Shown here one piece after another: positions 25,406 to 35,246 of a stretch of DNA of 64,000 nucleotides; position 1 is the stretch's first letter; every line of letters begins with the position of its first letter. The translations under genes and the position numbers were made by a program. The DNA comes from CAZYYO01 sp964650965 (GTDB taxonomy: Bacteria; Bacillota; Clostridia; Lachnospirales; Lachnospiraceae): NCBI GenBank assembly GCA_964650965.1, contig CAZYYO010000003.1, positions 1 through 64,000 of the forward strand, written 5' to 3'. The notes beneath the pieces are model-generated. The model did not search any database. It saw nothing but the letters and a program-made list of their open reading frames with translations, and had not been told where the DNA came from.

Positions 25406-26130
25406 GCTTGTTAACAATGAAGAATGTCAGCTATGCATATGAAAAAGAGGAAATGGTGCTTCAAGACATTACCTTTCAGGCAGAGGCTGGGGAGTCTATT
25501 GGAATTATAGGAGCCAATGGAATTGGAAAATCCACACTCATGAAACTATTAGTTGGCTTATGCACCAACTATAAAGGAGAGATACAAGTAGACCACATTT
25601 CAGTAGAGAAGCAGCATATGAATGAGATAAGGGAAAAAATCGGGTATGTTTTTCAAGACTCTGAAAATCAGTTGTTTATGTCTAGTGTATATCAGGATGT
25701 GGCATTTGCTCCGGAAAACTATGGATATTCAGCGGAGGAAGTAAAGAAGCGGGTGGACAAAGCATTACAGCTGGTGGGAATTTCTGAACTAAAGGATAAG
25801 CAAATTTATAAGCTGTCTGGAGGAGAAAAGAAACTTGCAGCGATTGCCACGATTCTATCCATGGAACCCAAGATGATGTTGATGGACGAACCATCTGTAG
25901 CTTTGGACCCGAGAAACAGGAGAAATCTAATCAGTATCTTGAATGAACTAAGTCCTTTAAAATTAATTGCCAGTCATGATTTGGATTTTATATTAGATAC
26001 CTGTCAGCGAACCATCTTGATGAATCATGGTACCATCATTGCAGATGGAGACAGCAAGCGTATTTTAAAAGATAAAAAATTGCTGGAAGAAAATGGCTTG
26101 GAACTTCCGCTACGTTATTATTATCAATAA
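25402..26130 (+). CDS. cbiO: ECF transporter ATPase CbiO
   Basis: A 242-residue ATPase with Walker A GANGIGKST, a Q-loop in GYVFQDSENQLF (typical of ECF ATPases), signature LSGGEKKLAAIATI and Walker B MMLMDEPS. It energises uptake by CbiM and CbiQ. The ATG at 25402 forms an ATGA overlap with the cbiQ stop and lies 10 bases after GGAGG. It ends the operon. Confidence 0.9.
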   Translation: MSLLTMKNVSYAYEKEEMVLQDITFQAEAGESIGIIGANGIGKSTLMKLLVGLCTNYKGEIQVDHISVEKQHMNEIREKIGYVFQDSENQLFMSSVYQDVAFAPENYGYSAEEVKKRVDKALQLVGISELKDKQIYKLSGGEKKLAAIATILSMEPKMMLMDEPSVALDPRNRRNLISILNELSPLKLIASHDLDFILDTCQRTILMNHGTIIADGDSKRILKDKKLLEENGLELPLRYYYQ

Positions 26131-26165
26131 ATAAATTTAAAAATAGAAAAAAATCGAAAAAGGTC

Positions 26166-26193
26166 TAAACTTCTTACAACAACTCTCCGATAT
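26166..26193 (+). promoter_or_regulatory. Sigma-28 (SigD/FliA)-like promoter
   Basis: CTAAA with TAAA at 26166-26169 and TCCGATAT at 26186-26193 are separated by 16 bases. The consensus for flagellar-type sigma factors in Gram-positive bacteria is TAAA-N15-GCCGATAT. No sigma-A-like pair is evident in this 118-base intergenic region. The site lies 56 bases before the giant surface-protein gene and would tie it to the motility regulon. Confidence 0.6.
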
Positions 26194-26248
26194 GAAAAAA
26201 GAATAAGTATAAGTCTGCCCAAATGGGTGAAGAAGAAAAGAGGCACTT

Positions 26249-29200
26249 ATGAATTCTTACAGGGAAGTAAAAAAGAGAGGATTAGCCATTGTGCTGGCGT
26301 TGTTGACGGTTATTACAACATGGTCTGCGGACTTGAATGCACTGGCAGCAGGGACATATTCTAGAACAGGAGAGACCGCTGGAAAAACGGTGGCAGCAAA
26401 CGGACAGCTGGCGCAGGTATTTACCGCGCAGACAGAGGATAATAACAAATTCGAACAGTTAAGCTCTGTGAGTCTGAAGCTGGATGTTTTACCATATCAG
26501 ATGGTAAATTATACGGTCTCAGTGTATCAGAACCTAACAGATCATACGGATCCTACAAGCGGTGTTTTATCCTATACCTCATCCCAACAGCAATATATTG
26601 GCGGCGAAGAGGGTGATGTTGGTAAGATTCTTACAACAGACATACCTGCTGGCAATTGTGTCTTTGCTAATAATGAGACCTATGGAGTCATCTATTCCTT
26701 TTCTTCTTCCCAGGAAATATATTTTTATGAAGGCGGTGTAAATTCCAATGGCTTCCGACGGGATGCAGTTACCATTCCGGTATGGGAAAATATTGGTAAT
26801 GTGATAGAAGCTCAGACCGTAAGTGCAACCACACAGGAAGCAGATACGGTTTCCATTCATAAGACGGATGCAGAAACCGGCGACACCATCGTCGACTCTA
26901 CACGGGATGTATGTATGGTAGTGGGACAGACACTGGAGCTGACTGTAGAATTGCAGCCATCCTATAAACGTTATCTTACATTAGAAGCATTAACTCCTGG
27001 TGCGACAGCTGCTCGTATTGATCAGGGGTCCGATTATAATAAGGTAAGCCTGGAAGCATTTGCCCCAGGTTTAAATCATTTCCGAATTACTTGCGGAAGC
27101 AGCACCTATGAAATCAATGTATATGTATTTACGCTATCAGTGGATACCACAGGAATGGACTTGGTTTATTCTGGAACAGCCAAAACACCATCCATTATTA
27201 TGACGACAGGTGAAGGCGGAGTTACCAAAACGATTACAGCATCCTCTGGAAATCTGGAGTACAGCAATAATATCAATGCGGGAACCGCTTCCGTAAAGCT
27301 TACAAACTCCGGTTATACAACCATTCCGGAGCAGACCTTGACTTACGAAATAACCAAGAAAGAAATTACACAGGCAATGGTTGATGCTGCAAGCTTTACC
27401 ATAGACAAATCCACCGAACAGGTAACGGATGGAAGCATCCAGGGACTGGAATTTGGAAGGGATTATACAGCAACTGCAAGATTGACCTCCATATCTGATA
27501 ATCAGTATCATTATGAAATGACAGTGACAGGAATCAACAGCTGTTATGGAACCTTAACCAGAAATTACAGTGTTTCCATGGGTACAGAGGGCAGCCTGAT
27601 TGATATTAATGATATGGTTACTTCCGTGTCTTTAAATAAGAAAACATTTACATATGATGGGGATGCATGTGAACCAACAGCTTCATTCTATGGGTTAGAT
27701 GGAAATCTCATGTCAGCCTTTGAAGAAAACTGCAATATCACTTATGAGAACAATGTGGATTGTGGTACGGCTACCATGATTATCACTGGTAAAGAAGAAA
27801 GTGGATACACTGGAACGATGACCAAAACATTTACCATAGCCCAGTGTAGAATTTCTCCCAATAACAATATTAGTGTTACCCTAGATCAAGATGTATATGA
27901 GTATACAGGCAGTGCAATTAAGCCTCAGGTAACCATGAAACTGACCAGTGCAAATAATGTAGAGCATACATTAGTTGAAGGTACAGACTACAGCTTGTCT
28001 TACAGTAATAATACAGAAATTAGTAAGGGAAACGCTACCGTTACCATTAAGGGAACGGGAAATTTAAAAGGAACGATTACAAAGAGCTTTGATATCATAG
28101 GTAATTTAGAAAGAGATGCCATTGTGTTTATTGCAGGGGATACCTCTACAGATTATGATGAATCCTACGCTTCCTCTTATGAAGAAAGTTATTCTGGTTC
28201 AGAGATTGAGCCGGAAATTGAAGTATATATGGGAAGTGAGTATTTAGAGCCTGAAACGGATTATGTACTTACTTATGAAAATAATATAAATGCAGGAACA
28301 GCAACGGCAGTGGTTACAGGTGCTGGCGTATATGCTGGCAAGGTTCTACGGGTTACGTATACTATTGTTCCCGTAAGAATTACAGCACCATTACAGATTA
28401 CTGCTGAGAATAAGGTATATACAGGAAATGAAATTACCCTTGCTAACACAGAGGATCAAACAGAGTATCAGATTGCAGGACTAACAGAAGAAACGGACTA
28501 TACCATAAGCTATCAGAATAATGTAAATGCCGGAACAGCAACCGTAACAGCAACTGGAAAGAATAATTATACCGGAACTGTTACCGGAACATTTCGGATT
28601 TCTGCAAGAGCCCTGACAGATTCCGATATTACCGTGGGAACCATAGAAGATCAGACCTATACAGGAACTGGAATAACGCCACAGGTGCAGCTGTTTTATA
28701 AGGGAGACGTGGTTCCGCAATCCAGCTATAGCGTAAGCTATTCTAACAATGTGGACATTGGTTTGGCAAGAGCAACCATTACAGGAAGTGGCAATCTGAC
28801 AGGAAGCATTGTAACAACCTTTGTCATTAAAGCCAAGACAATGGATGACCTGAAGTTCTATATAGGCGGTCAGCTGGCAGAAAAAAACAGTATGGGTACA
28901 TTGGTGAGCCCTTATGAAACCAGCTATACAGGTACAGAACGAAAACCGGATATAACGGTGATAGACGGTTCAACTACGCTGAGAGCGTTCCGGGATTATA
29001 CCATCGGATATGCGAATAATATTAACAGTGGACAGGGTATCTTATATATCACAGGTGCTGGGGCATACCAGGGTTCAGTGGCAATGGTGGAATTCACCAT
29101 TACACCAAAGGATATTGCATCAGAAGATATTACAGTAGTATATCGTGGAAGTAACTATAAGGATGGAGAATACACCTTACCTTATGTAACCATTACAGAT

Positions 29201-32200
29201 ACCGGAGCCTCCTTTGGAAAACAACTTTTAGCACTTAACACGGCATATACCGTGTCTGGAACAGAGGAATGTAAGACCAGTGGCGATAATAAGACGGCAA
29301 CGATTACCGGAACCGGAAACTATACAGGAACAACTACGGTAACCTATATTATTGGTAATGATATTTCAGATACAGCCAAAACAAATATAAGCCTAAGTAA
29401 TCCATATAACAGCGACCAGATTTACACCAAACAGGCCAATAACATGTATTATATTACTTATATTGGTCAGGGTGCGTCACCTAAGGTTGGTATTACCTAT
29501 CAGGATGGAGCTACAACGGAAACACTGCAGGCAGAGCGGGACTATCATGTTCAGTACCGCACAACAACCGCTGCCAACGGAAATGATATTTATACCGCTG
29601 CCAATGATAATACCATTGAGGTTACCATTACCGGCATGGGAGATTATTATGGAACGGTTACGCTGCGCTATTTGATTATGGAGGCAGCATTTACTACAAG
29701 AGAAGCATTTAAAATCATTAATAATGATACCGCCAGCAGTTCTTTCACCTATGATTACGATGGAAGCAAAAAGGATGTAAATTTGCAGGTATCATATCTT
29801 CTGTCTGACAGCGATAAGATTTCACTTGTTTTGGGAACGGACTATACCTTATCTACCAGCTGGGTAGGACCGGAAATGGGAACACATGGGGTAACCCTTA
29901 CAGGAATTGGCAATTATCAGGGAACGATGGTATTGGACTATATCATTGCACCAAAAGATGTTGCAGATGCTACCCGTTTTACAATAGAAGCCATTCCATC
30001 ACAAGAATATACGACGAACGAGATTACTCCTGACTTCGTTATTACAGATACCAAGACAGGGAAGGCGTTGGTTTTAGGCGAAGATATTACGGTACAGTAT
30101 ACAGACAATGTAAATGTAGGAACTGGACATATAGTTGTAACTGGAATCAACAATTATTATGGAACGCGCACCATTGATTTTGCTATTGTTGCAAGATCTG
30201 TTGCCGATAGTAATGTGACCATCCGCCCAATACCAGACCAGACCTACACCGGTAGGGAAATCACACCATCCTTCCAGATGTATTACGGAGTGACCCCTTT
30301 GGTGGCAAATGTGGATTATGACTATGCCTATACAGATAATACAGCACCGGGCAAGGGCGTGATTACCGTCACCGGCAAGGGAACCTATGCAGGACAGACT
30401 ACCGTTCCTTTCAATATTATCGGCGATTTAAGTGATACCACACTATTTTCCATCAATGGAGTAAATGACAGCTACTATTTACGGAACAATGTACTTGATT
30501 TTAATAGCGACACAGTTACAGTGAAGTATGCAGGCAATACCATCCGTCTTGCAGACAGCAACTACACAATTCGACAGGATAACTGCCAAATTCCAGGAAT
30601 GGGTAAAATAACATTTGTAGGACAGAATTACTGTACCGGCGTAAGAAGTGTTGATGTAAAAGTTATTGGCAATTTAAATGAAGCTGCAATAGAAAATGTA
30701 AAAGATGCATATGATTACACAGGAGCCCAGATTACACCGGTTCCAAGAATTACACTCAATGGAAATGTACTGGTGAAAGACCGGGATTACACAGTAAGCT
30801 ACGGAGATAATCTTCAGGCAGGAACCGGTGCAGGAAATATATCCATAGCACCAGTGACGGATGGATACTACATAGGCAGCAACAGCAAAGATTTTGATAT
30901 TGTTTATAACCTAGACGACGCAGTAGTAACAGGCGTGAATGCCAACTACAAGTATACAGGAGCAGCGATTCGACCAAGCATTACCAGTCTTACGGTGAAT
31001 GGAAAGACACTGCCGCCAAGTGCTTATACCGTAAGCTATGGAACCAATACACAGGCGGGAACGGGAACAATTGTAATCACAGGAAATAGTGCTTATGTAA
31101 CAGGAAGCAAGACCATAACATTCCAGATTGATGGAATTAGTATTATGGATGCAACGGTCTTACTAGAAGGGCAAAGCGGAAATTATGTGACAGCCTATAC
31201 AGGAGATGCAATACGACCTATCGTAACCGTTACTACAAGTGCAGGAACAACACTGGTACAAGATAGGGATTATACAGTATCCTACAGTGCTAATACTGCA
31301 GTAGGCACAGCCAGCGTAAGAGTGTTGGGAACAGGTAATTATTCAGGCGCTGTAGACCGTACATTTACCATCACCCAAAAGGATTTGGGAAGTGCAGATG
31401 TAGAGGCTATTGTGGCAGCGGCAGGATATGCAGGCGGACGTCCAGTAACGCCACAGATGACGGTAACCTATCGTGGCAGAACCTTAGTGGCAGGTGTTGA
31501 TTACTCCTTTACAGTATCCAATAACACCAATGTGACAAGCAGTGCATATGTGACTTTTACCGGTCAGGGAAATTATACGGGAAGTAAAATTGTGAATTTC
31601 GAAGTAACCCAGACAGATCTGTCAAAGGGAATGGTGGTAGTGGATGCAACCTCTTCCTATTATACAGGTCAGGCAGCTTCTATTCAAATCCAGGTAAGAT
31701 GTCCATTGGGAGATGGAGAATATTACACATTAGAAGAGGGTAAGGATTATGATGTAACCTATGGAACAGCAGTTGCAGATATGATCAAAGCAGGGGTATA
31801 TCAGATTCAGATTACCGGAAAACAGAACTTTATTAATTCCTTAAATACAACCTATACCATTATGCCAAAATCTGTGGCCGCTCATGACGTGGAAGTGACA
31901 GTTTCTGATATGGATTACGCCGGACAGGCAGTATATCCTACCGTTCAGGTAAAGGATACGACCAGAAACGTGATACTTGCAGAAGGAACAGATTACAGCT
32001 TAAGCTACAGCAATAATATCTTATCAGCTTCAGCCAATCAGGATATGGCACCAACAGTTACCATCAATGGCCGTGGAAATTATGGAGAAACAATCCAGAA
32101 GACATTTAATATTGGAGAGACATTAACCGACCTGAAGGTAAATCTAACACAGGAAAAATACACGTATGATGGTCAGGAGCATAAGCCAGAGGCGATTGTA

Positions 32201-34105
32201 ACAAATGATGGAAGAACCCTGGTGGAAGGCATTGACTATACATTGGAATATATGGATGATTGTGTAAACGCAGGAAGTAAAAGCGTTACTGTTCTAGGTA
32301 TGGGACAATATTATGGAACCGTCACAGCAGGCTATACCATAGAAAAGAAGATTGCAAATCCGTCTAAGATACGGTTGGAACTGAATTTACCAACCAATGA
32401 ACAGGATATATATCATGTAATATATAACGGAAGTCCTGTGACACCAGAGGTTACCGTGTATGATGATGAAATCAGCAGTAGTGTACCATTGCGTATTCAG
32501 GATTACGCAGTGACCTATCGAAATAACAATGTAGCTGGAACGGTACAAAGCATGGCATATGCAGTGGTTTCTTTGAAGGGCAATTATGCTGCAGGAGCAG
32601 ATACCTATCGCATCGGTTTTATTATTGAAGAAAAAGATATCAGCGATTCCTTCCAGGTAACTCTGGATTCTTACCGTTATTTGTACACAGGAGAAGCGAT
32701 TGTACCTGTAATTACAGTAACTGGTTTGGACAGTGGTCGCATCCTAAATCCAATAACCGATTATGATGTGATTCTTGAGGATAACATAAATGCAGGAAAG
32801 GCAACGGTGCGTATTGTCGGAAAAGGAAATTACAGTGGATCAGTAGAAACTAATTTTGCAATCTATGCATCTCTTGCAGGTGCCCAGGTGACCATTGATC
32901 CGCAATTCTATACAGGAAATGCAGTATATCCTCCAGTAAATGTAGTGTGTGGAGGAAATCAACTGATACAGGATGAGGATTATACCGTTGCATATTATTC
33001 CGATGATGATTATACTACTAGTGGATACGTTATTATAACACCGTTAAATTCTTATTATAGTGATTCCGCTACTGCTGGCTATTCCATTACGTTTGCGCCA
33101 GAGCTTTTGAAGGTGGACAATTATTTGGATACCTATACTTATTCAGGAGAAGCAATTATGCCTGAATTTAAGGTTACAGCTCCAGATGGCAGTGAGATTG
33201 CATATGATAAGACACAGGTAACCTATGCAGATGAAAATGGTACTGCAGACTGCACAGATATTGGCAGAATCACAGCATCGATTCCGGTTACACTGGCAGG
33301 ACAAAATATAACATTAACAGCAGAATACACTATTATTCCAAGAAATATTAACACATGCCAGACCATACAGCTGGAGAACAACGCTTATACTGGCATTGCC
33401 TTAACACCTCCAGTGATTGTAAAGCACAATGGAAAAGAATTAGTGGAAAATGTAGCTTACACCGTAGCATATGGAAACAACACCAATCCTGGTGTGGCAG
33501 ATGCTGTTGTAACTGGTATTGGAAATTATACAGGAACCAAAACACTGCATTATAGTATCGTATCTCCAGCAATGATTAACCTAAAAGCAACACCAGCTTC
33601 GGAATCAGCCATTACATTAAGTTGGTCTAAGAATCCACATATAAGTGGATATGAAATTTATAGTGGAGACTGCCGCACCTTATATGGACGTACCCCAGGA
33701 AATACGTATACAGTTGCAGGCTTGCAGACGGGAACAGAGTACCTGTTTAAAGTTCGTACCTATGTTATCGTAAATGGTGTAACCACATATGGTGATTTTA
33801 AAGCAGTCAGCAGTCTGACCAATGTGGCTAGTACATCCATTACCGTACGATCCATTTCCAGAGGAAGAGCCACTATTAACTGGAGTGCCTCTGCCAATGT
33901 AGCAGGATACGAGATATATCGCAGTACCACTGCAAATGGAACCTACAGCAAGATTGCAGTAATGCCAAGATCTGCTGGCGGATATACGGATTCAGGCCTA
34001 ACCAGTGGAAATACATATTACTATAAGGTAAGAGCATATCAATCCGTTAATGGAAGCTATGTGTATGGTGCTTATTCACCTGGAGTTGCTATTACAGTGA
34101 AATAG
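26249..34105 (+). CDS. Giant repeat surface protein with C-terminal fibronectin type III domains
   Basis: The 2618-residue protein has a signal peptide (GLAIVLALLTVITTWSADLNALAAG, about 11-35), an N-terminal beta-rich region to about 290, roughly 25 tandem Ig-like repeats of 75-95 residues, and two fibronectin type III domains from about 2440 to the end. Each repeat follows the pattern YTG...I-P-V, then DYTVSY-NN--GTATVTITG-GNYTGT-TF-I. There is no LPXTG-like motif, membrane anchor or choline/SLH-type module at the C-terminus. Anchoring is therefore unexplained and may depend on the fibronectin domains. Diverged repeats indicate an old array rather than recent expansion. The product is probably an adhesin or stalk. 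A class B sortase gene follows 12 bases on. Confidence 0.85.
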   Translation: MNSYREVKKRGLAIVLALLTVITTWSADLNALAAGTYSRTGETAGKTVAANGQLAQVFTAQTEDNNKFEQLSSVSLKLDVLPYQMVNYTVSVYQNLTDHTDPTSGVLSYTSSQQQYIGGEEGDVGKILTTDIPAGNCVFANNETYGVIYSFSSSQEIYFYEGGVNSNGFRRDAVTIPVWENIGNVIEAQTVSATTQEADTVSIHKTDAETGDTIVDSTRDVCMVVGQTLELTVELQPSYKRYLTLEALTPGATAARIDQGSDYNKVSLEAFAPGLNHFRITCGSSTYEINVYVFTLSVDTTGMDLVYSGTAKTPSIIMTTGEGGVTKTITASSGNLEYSNNINAGTASVKLTNSGYTTIPEQTLTYEITKKEITQAMVDAASFTIDKSTEQVTDGSIQGLEFGRDYTATARLTSISDNQYHYEMTVTGINSCYGTLTRNYSVSMGTEGSLIDINDMVTSVSLNKKTFTYDGDACEPTASFYGLDGNLMSAFEENCNITYENNVDCGTATMIITGKEESGYTGTMTKTFTIAQCRISPNNNISVTLDQDVYEYTGSAIKPQVTMKLTSANNVEHTLVEGTDYSLSYSNNTEISKGNATVTIKGTGNLKGTITKSFDIIGNLERDAIVFIAGDTSTDYDESYASSYEESYSGSEIEPEIEVYMGSEYLEPETDYVLTYENNINAGTATAVVTGAGVYAGKVLRVTYTIVPVRITAPLQITAENKVYTGNEITLANTEDQTEYQIAGLTEETDYTISYQNNVNAGTATVTATGKNNYTGTVTGTFRISARALTDSDITVGTIEDQTYTGTGITPQVQLFYKGDVVPQSSYSVSYSNNVDIGLARATITGSGNLTGSIVTTFVIKAKTMDDLKFYIGGQLAEKNSMGTLVSPYETSYTGTERKPDITVIDGSTTLRAFRDYTIGYANNINSGQGILYITGAGAYQGSVAMVEFTITPKDIASEDITVVYRGSNYKDGEYTLPYVTITDTGASFGKQLLALNTAYTVSGTEECKTSGDNKTATITGTGNYTGTTTVTYIIGNDISDTAKTNISLSNPYNSDQIYTKQANNMYYITYIGQGASPKVGITYQDGATTETLQAERDYHVQYRTTTAANGNDIYTAANDNTIEVTITGMGDYYGTVTLRYLIMEAAFTTREAFKIINNDTASSSFTYDYDGSKKDVNLQVSYLLSDSDKISLVLGTDYTLSTSWVGPEMGTHGVTLTGIGNYQGTMVLDYIIAPKDVADATRFTIEAIPSQEYTTNEITPDFVITDTKTGKALVLGEDITVQYTDNVNVGTGHIVVTGINNYYGTRTIDFAIVARSVADSNVTIRPIPDQTYTGREITPSFQMYYGVTPLVANVDYDYAYTDNTAPGKGVITVTGKGTYAGQTTVPFNIIGDLSDTTLFSINGVNDSYYLRNNVLDFNSDTVTVKYAGNTIRLADSNYTIRQDNCQIPGMGKITFVGQNYCTGVRSVDVKVIGNLNEAAIENVKDAYDYTGAQITPVPRITLNGNVLVKDRDYTVSYGDNLQAGTGAGNISIAPVTDGYYIGSNSKDFDIVYNLDDAVVTGVNANYKYTGAAIRPSITSLTVNGKTLPPSAYTVSYGTNTQAGTGTIVITGNSAYVTGSKTITFQIDGISIMDATVLLEGQSGNYVTAYTGDAIRPIVTVTTSAGTTLVQDRDYTVSYSANTAVGTASVRVLGTGNYSGAVDRTFTITQKDLGSADVEAIVAAAGYAGGRPVTPQMTVTYRGRTLVAGVDYSFTVSNNTNVTSSAYVTFTGQGNYTGSKIVNFEVTQTDLSKGMVVVDATSSYYTGQAASIQIQVRCPLGDGEYYTLEEGKDYDVTYGTAVADMIKAGVYQIQITGKQNFINSLNTTYTIMPKSVAAHDVEVTVSDMDYAGQAVYPTVQVKDTTRNVILAEGTDYSLSYSNNILSASANQDMAPTVTINGRGNYGETIQKTFNIGETLTDLKVNLTQEKYTYDGQEHKPEAIVTNDGRTLVEGIDYTLEYMDDCVNAGSKSVTVLGMGQYYGTVTAGYTIEKKIANPSKIRLELNLPTNEQDIYHVIYNGSPVTPEVTVYDDEISSSVPLRIQDYAVTYRNNNVAGTVQSMAYAVVSLKGNYAAGADTYRIGFIIEEKDISDSFQVTLDSYRYLYTGEAIVPVITVTGLDSGRILNPITDYDVILEDNINAGKATVRIVGKGNYSGSVETNFAIYASLAGAQVTIDPQFYTGNAVYPPVNVVCGGNQLIQDEDYTVAYYSDDDYTTSGYVIITPLNSYYSDSATAGYSITFAPELLKVDNYLDTYTYSGEAIMPEFKVTAPDGSEIAYDKTQVTYADENGTADCTDIGRITASIPVTLAGQNITLTAEYTIIPRNINTCQTIQLENNAYTGIALTPPVIVKHNGKELVENVAYTVAYGNNTNPGVADAVVTGIGNYTGTKTLHYSIVSPAMINLKATPASESAITLSWSKNPHISGYEIYSGDCRTLYGRTPGNTYTVAGLQTGTEYLFKVRTYVIVNGVTTYGDFKAVSSLTNVASTSITVRSISRGRATINWSASANVAGYEIYRSTTANGTYSKIAVMPRSAGGYTDSGLTSGNTYYYKVRAYQSVNGSYVYGAYSPGVAITVK

Positions 34106-34117
34106 GAATGTAATAAC

Positions 34118-35200
34118 ATGCAGGACAAAAACAGTAAATTTACAATTGGAGAGTTTACCTTTGAAACCTTCCACGAATATCGAGACGCTCAGGAGGATGT
34201 TAAGAAAATTCAGTGTATCGAACAACAGCTGGATGTTCAAGATCCCGAGGTTGCAGTGCGTCTGTACAATAATATCCGTTCTGGCAAAATTGTTTTCAAA
34301 AGTCCTATTGGAGATCAGTTTTTTGCCCATATTGCAGATATTGTGGCAGATAAATCTGTAGATTTGTTAGAAGATAAAGCAGTGGTAGAAGAGGCAGAAA
34401 GCCAGGTGAAATATCAGAAGATTCTTGGAATCGTCTGTATTGGCCTGGCTATTGCCTGTGCACTTTATTTTGGTATTGTAGAACTACAGGATATTATGGC
34501 CACCAGGAAACTTCAAAAGCTGCAGGAGCAGACCAATACCCAAAGTCAGGATGAGCAGCCGGCCCAAGAGAGTACACAACCATTACCAGAGGACACCGTG
34601 ATAGACCCATCTACCTTAACCATTCTTCCGGAATATCAGGAACTTAAAAATGAAAACCAGGATTTGGTAGGATGGCTATCTATTGATGATACACAAATCA
34701 ACTACCCAGTGGTTCAGAAGGAAAATGATAATGAGTATTATTTGAATCATAGCTTTGATGGAGCGGGAGATAATAATGGAACACTGTTTGTAGATTATCG
34801 GAGTGACATTGTGAATCCTACCAGCAACACGATTATTTACGGACACAACATGAAAAGCGGAATGATGTTTGGTACATTGAAGAATTATCTTGATGAAACG
34901 TTTTATCAAACCCATAAAACCATAAACTTCCATACGATTTATGAGAAGCGAACCTACCAGGTGGTGGCCGTTGGGTTGTCTAAGGTGGGATATCGAGATG
35001 ACAACAGCTATAAATACTATGATTTTATCGATGCAGGAAATGAGGCGGAATTTTCGGCGTTTTTAGAAAATATTAAGAGTTTATCGGTATTTGGCACAGA
35101 TTTAGACGTGACATACGAAGATAAATTGTTGACCTTGTCAACCTGCAATAGTTATACAGAGGATGGACGGTTATTTGTAGTAGCCAAACGAATAAATTAG
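34118..35200 (+). CDS. Class B sortase
   Basis: The 360-residue protein has an unusually long cytoplasmic N-terminus of about 100 residues, one membrane helix (KILGIVCIGLAIACALYFGIV, near 105-125) and the sortase barrel. Catalytic residues are His243 (IIYGHNM), Cys343 (TLSTCNS) and Arg351 (EDGRLFVVAKR), and the spacing and sequence fit class B. It lies between a giant surface protein and an LRR protein with a PTTADG-type C-terminal signal. The LRR protein is its most obvious substrate. Confidence 0.88.
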   Translation: MQDKNSKFTIGEFTFETFHEYRDAQEDVKKIQCIEQQLDVQDPEVAVRLYNNIRSGKIVFKSPIGDQFFAHIADIVADKSVDLLEDKAVVEEAESQVKYQKILGIVCIGLAIACALYFGIVELQDIMATRKLQKLQEQTNTQSQDEQPAQESTQPLPEDTVIDPSTLTILPEYQELKNENQDLVGWLSIDDTQINYPVVQKENDNEYYLNHSFDGAGDNNGTLFVDYRSDIVNPTSNTIIYGHNMKSGMMFGTLKNYLDETFYQTHKTINFHTIYEKRTYQVVAVGLSKVGYRDDNSYKYYDFIDAGNEAEFSAFLENIKSLSVFGTDLDVTYEDKLLTLSTCNSYTEDGRLFVVAKRIN

Positions 35201-35246
35201 TTGTATAATATACCATATATTGTATACGATACATGGAGATGTGATT

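Noticed and set aside
26249..34105. CRISPR-like or satellite DNA repeats
   Set aside because: The repetition is at protein level with diverged DNA and no regular spacers, as expected for tandem Ig-like domains.
34060..34105. LPXTG-type anchor at the end of the giant surface protein
   Set aside because: The C-terminus ends within the second fibronectin type III domain with no sorting motif, hydrophobic stretch or basic tail.
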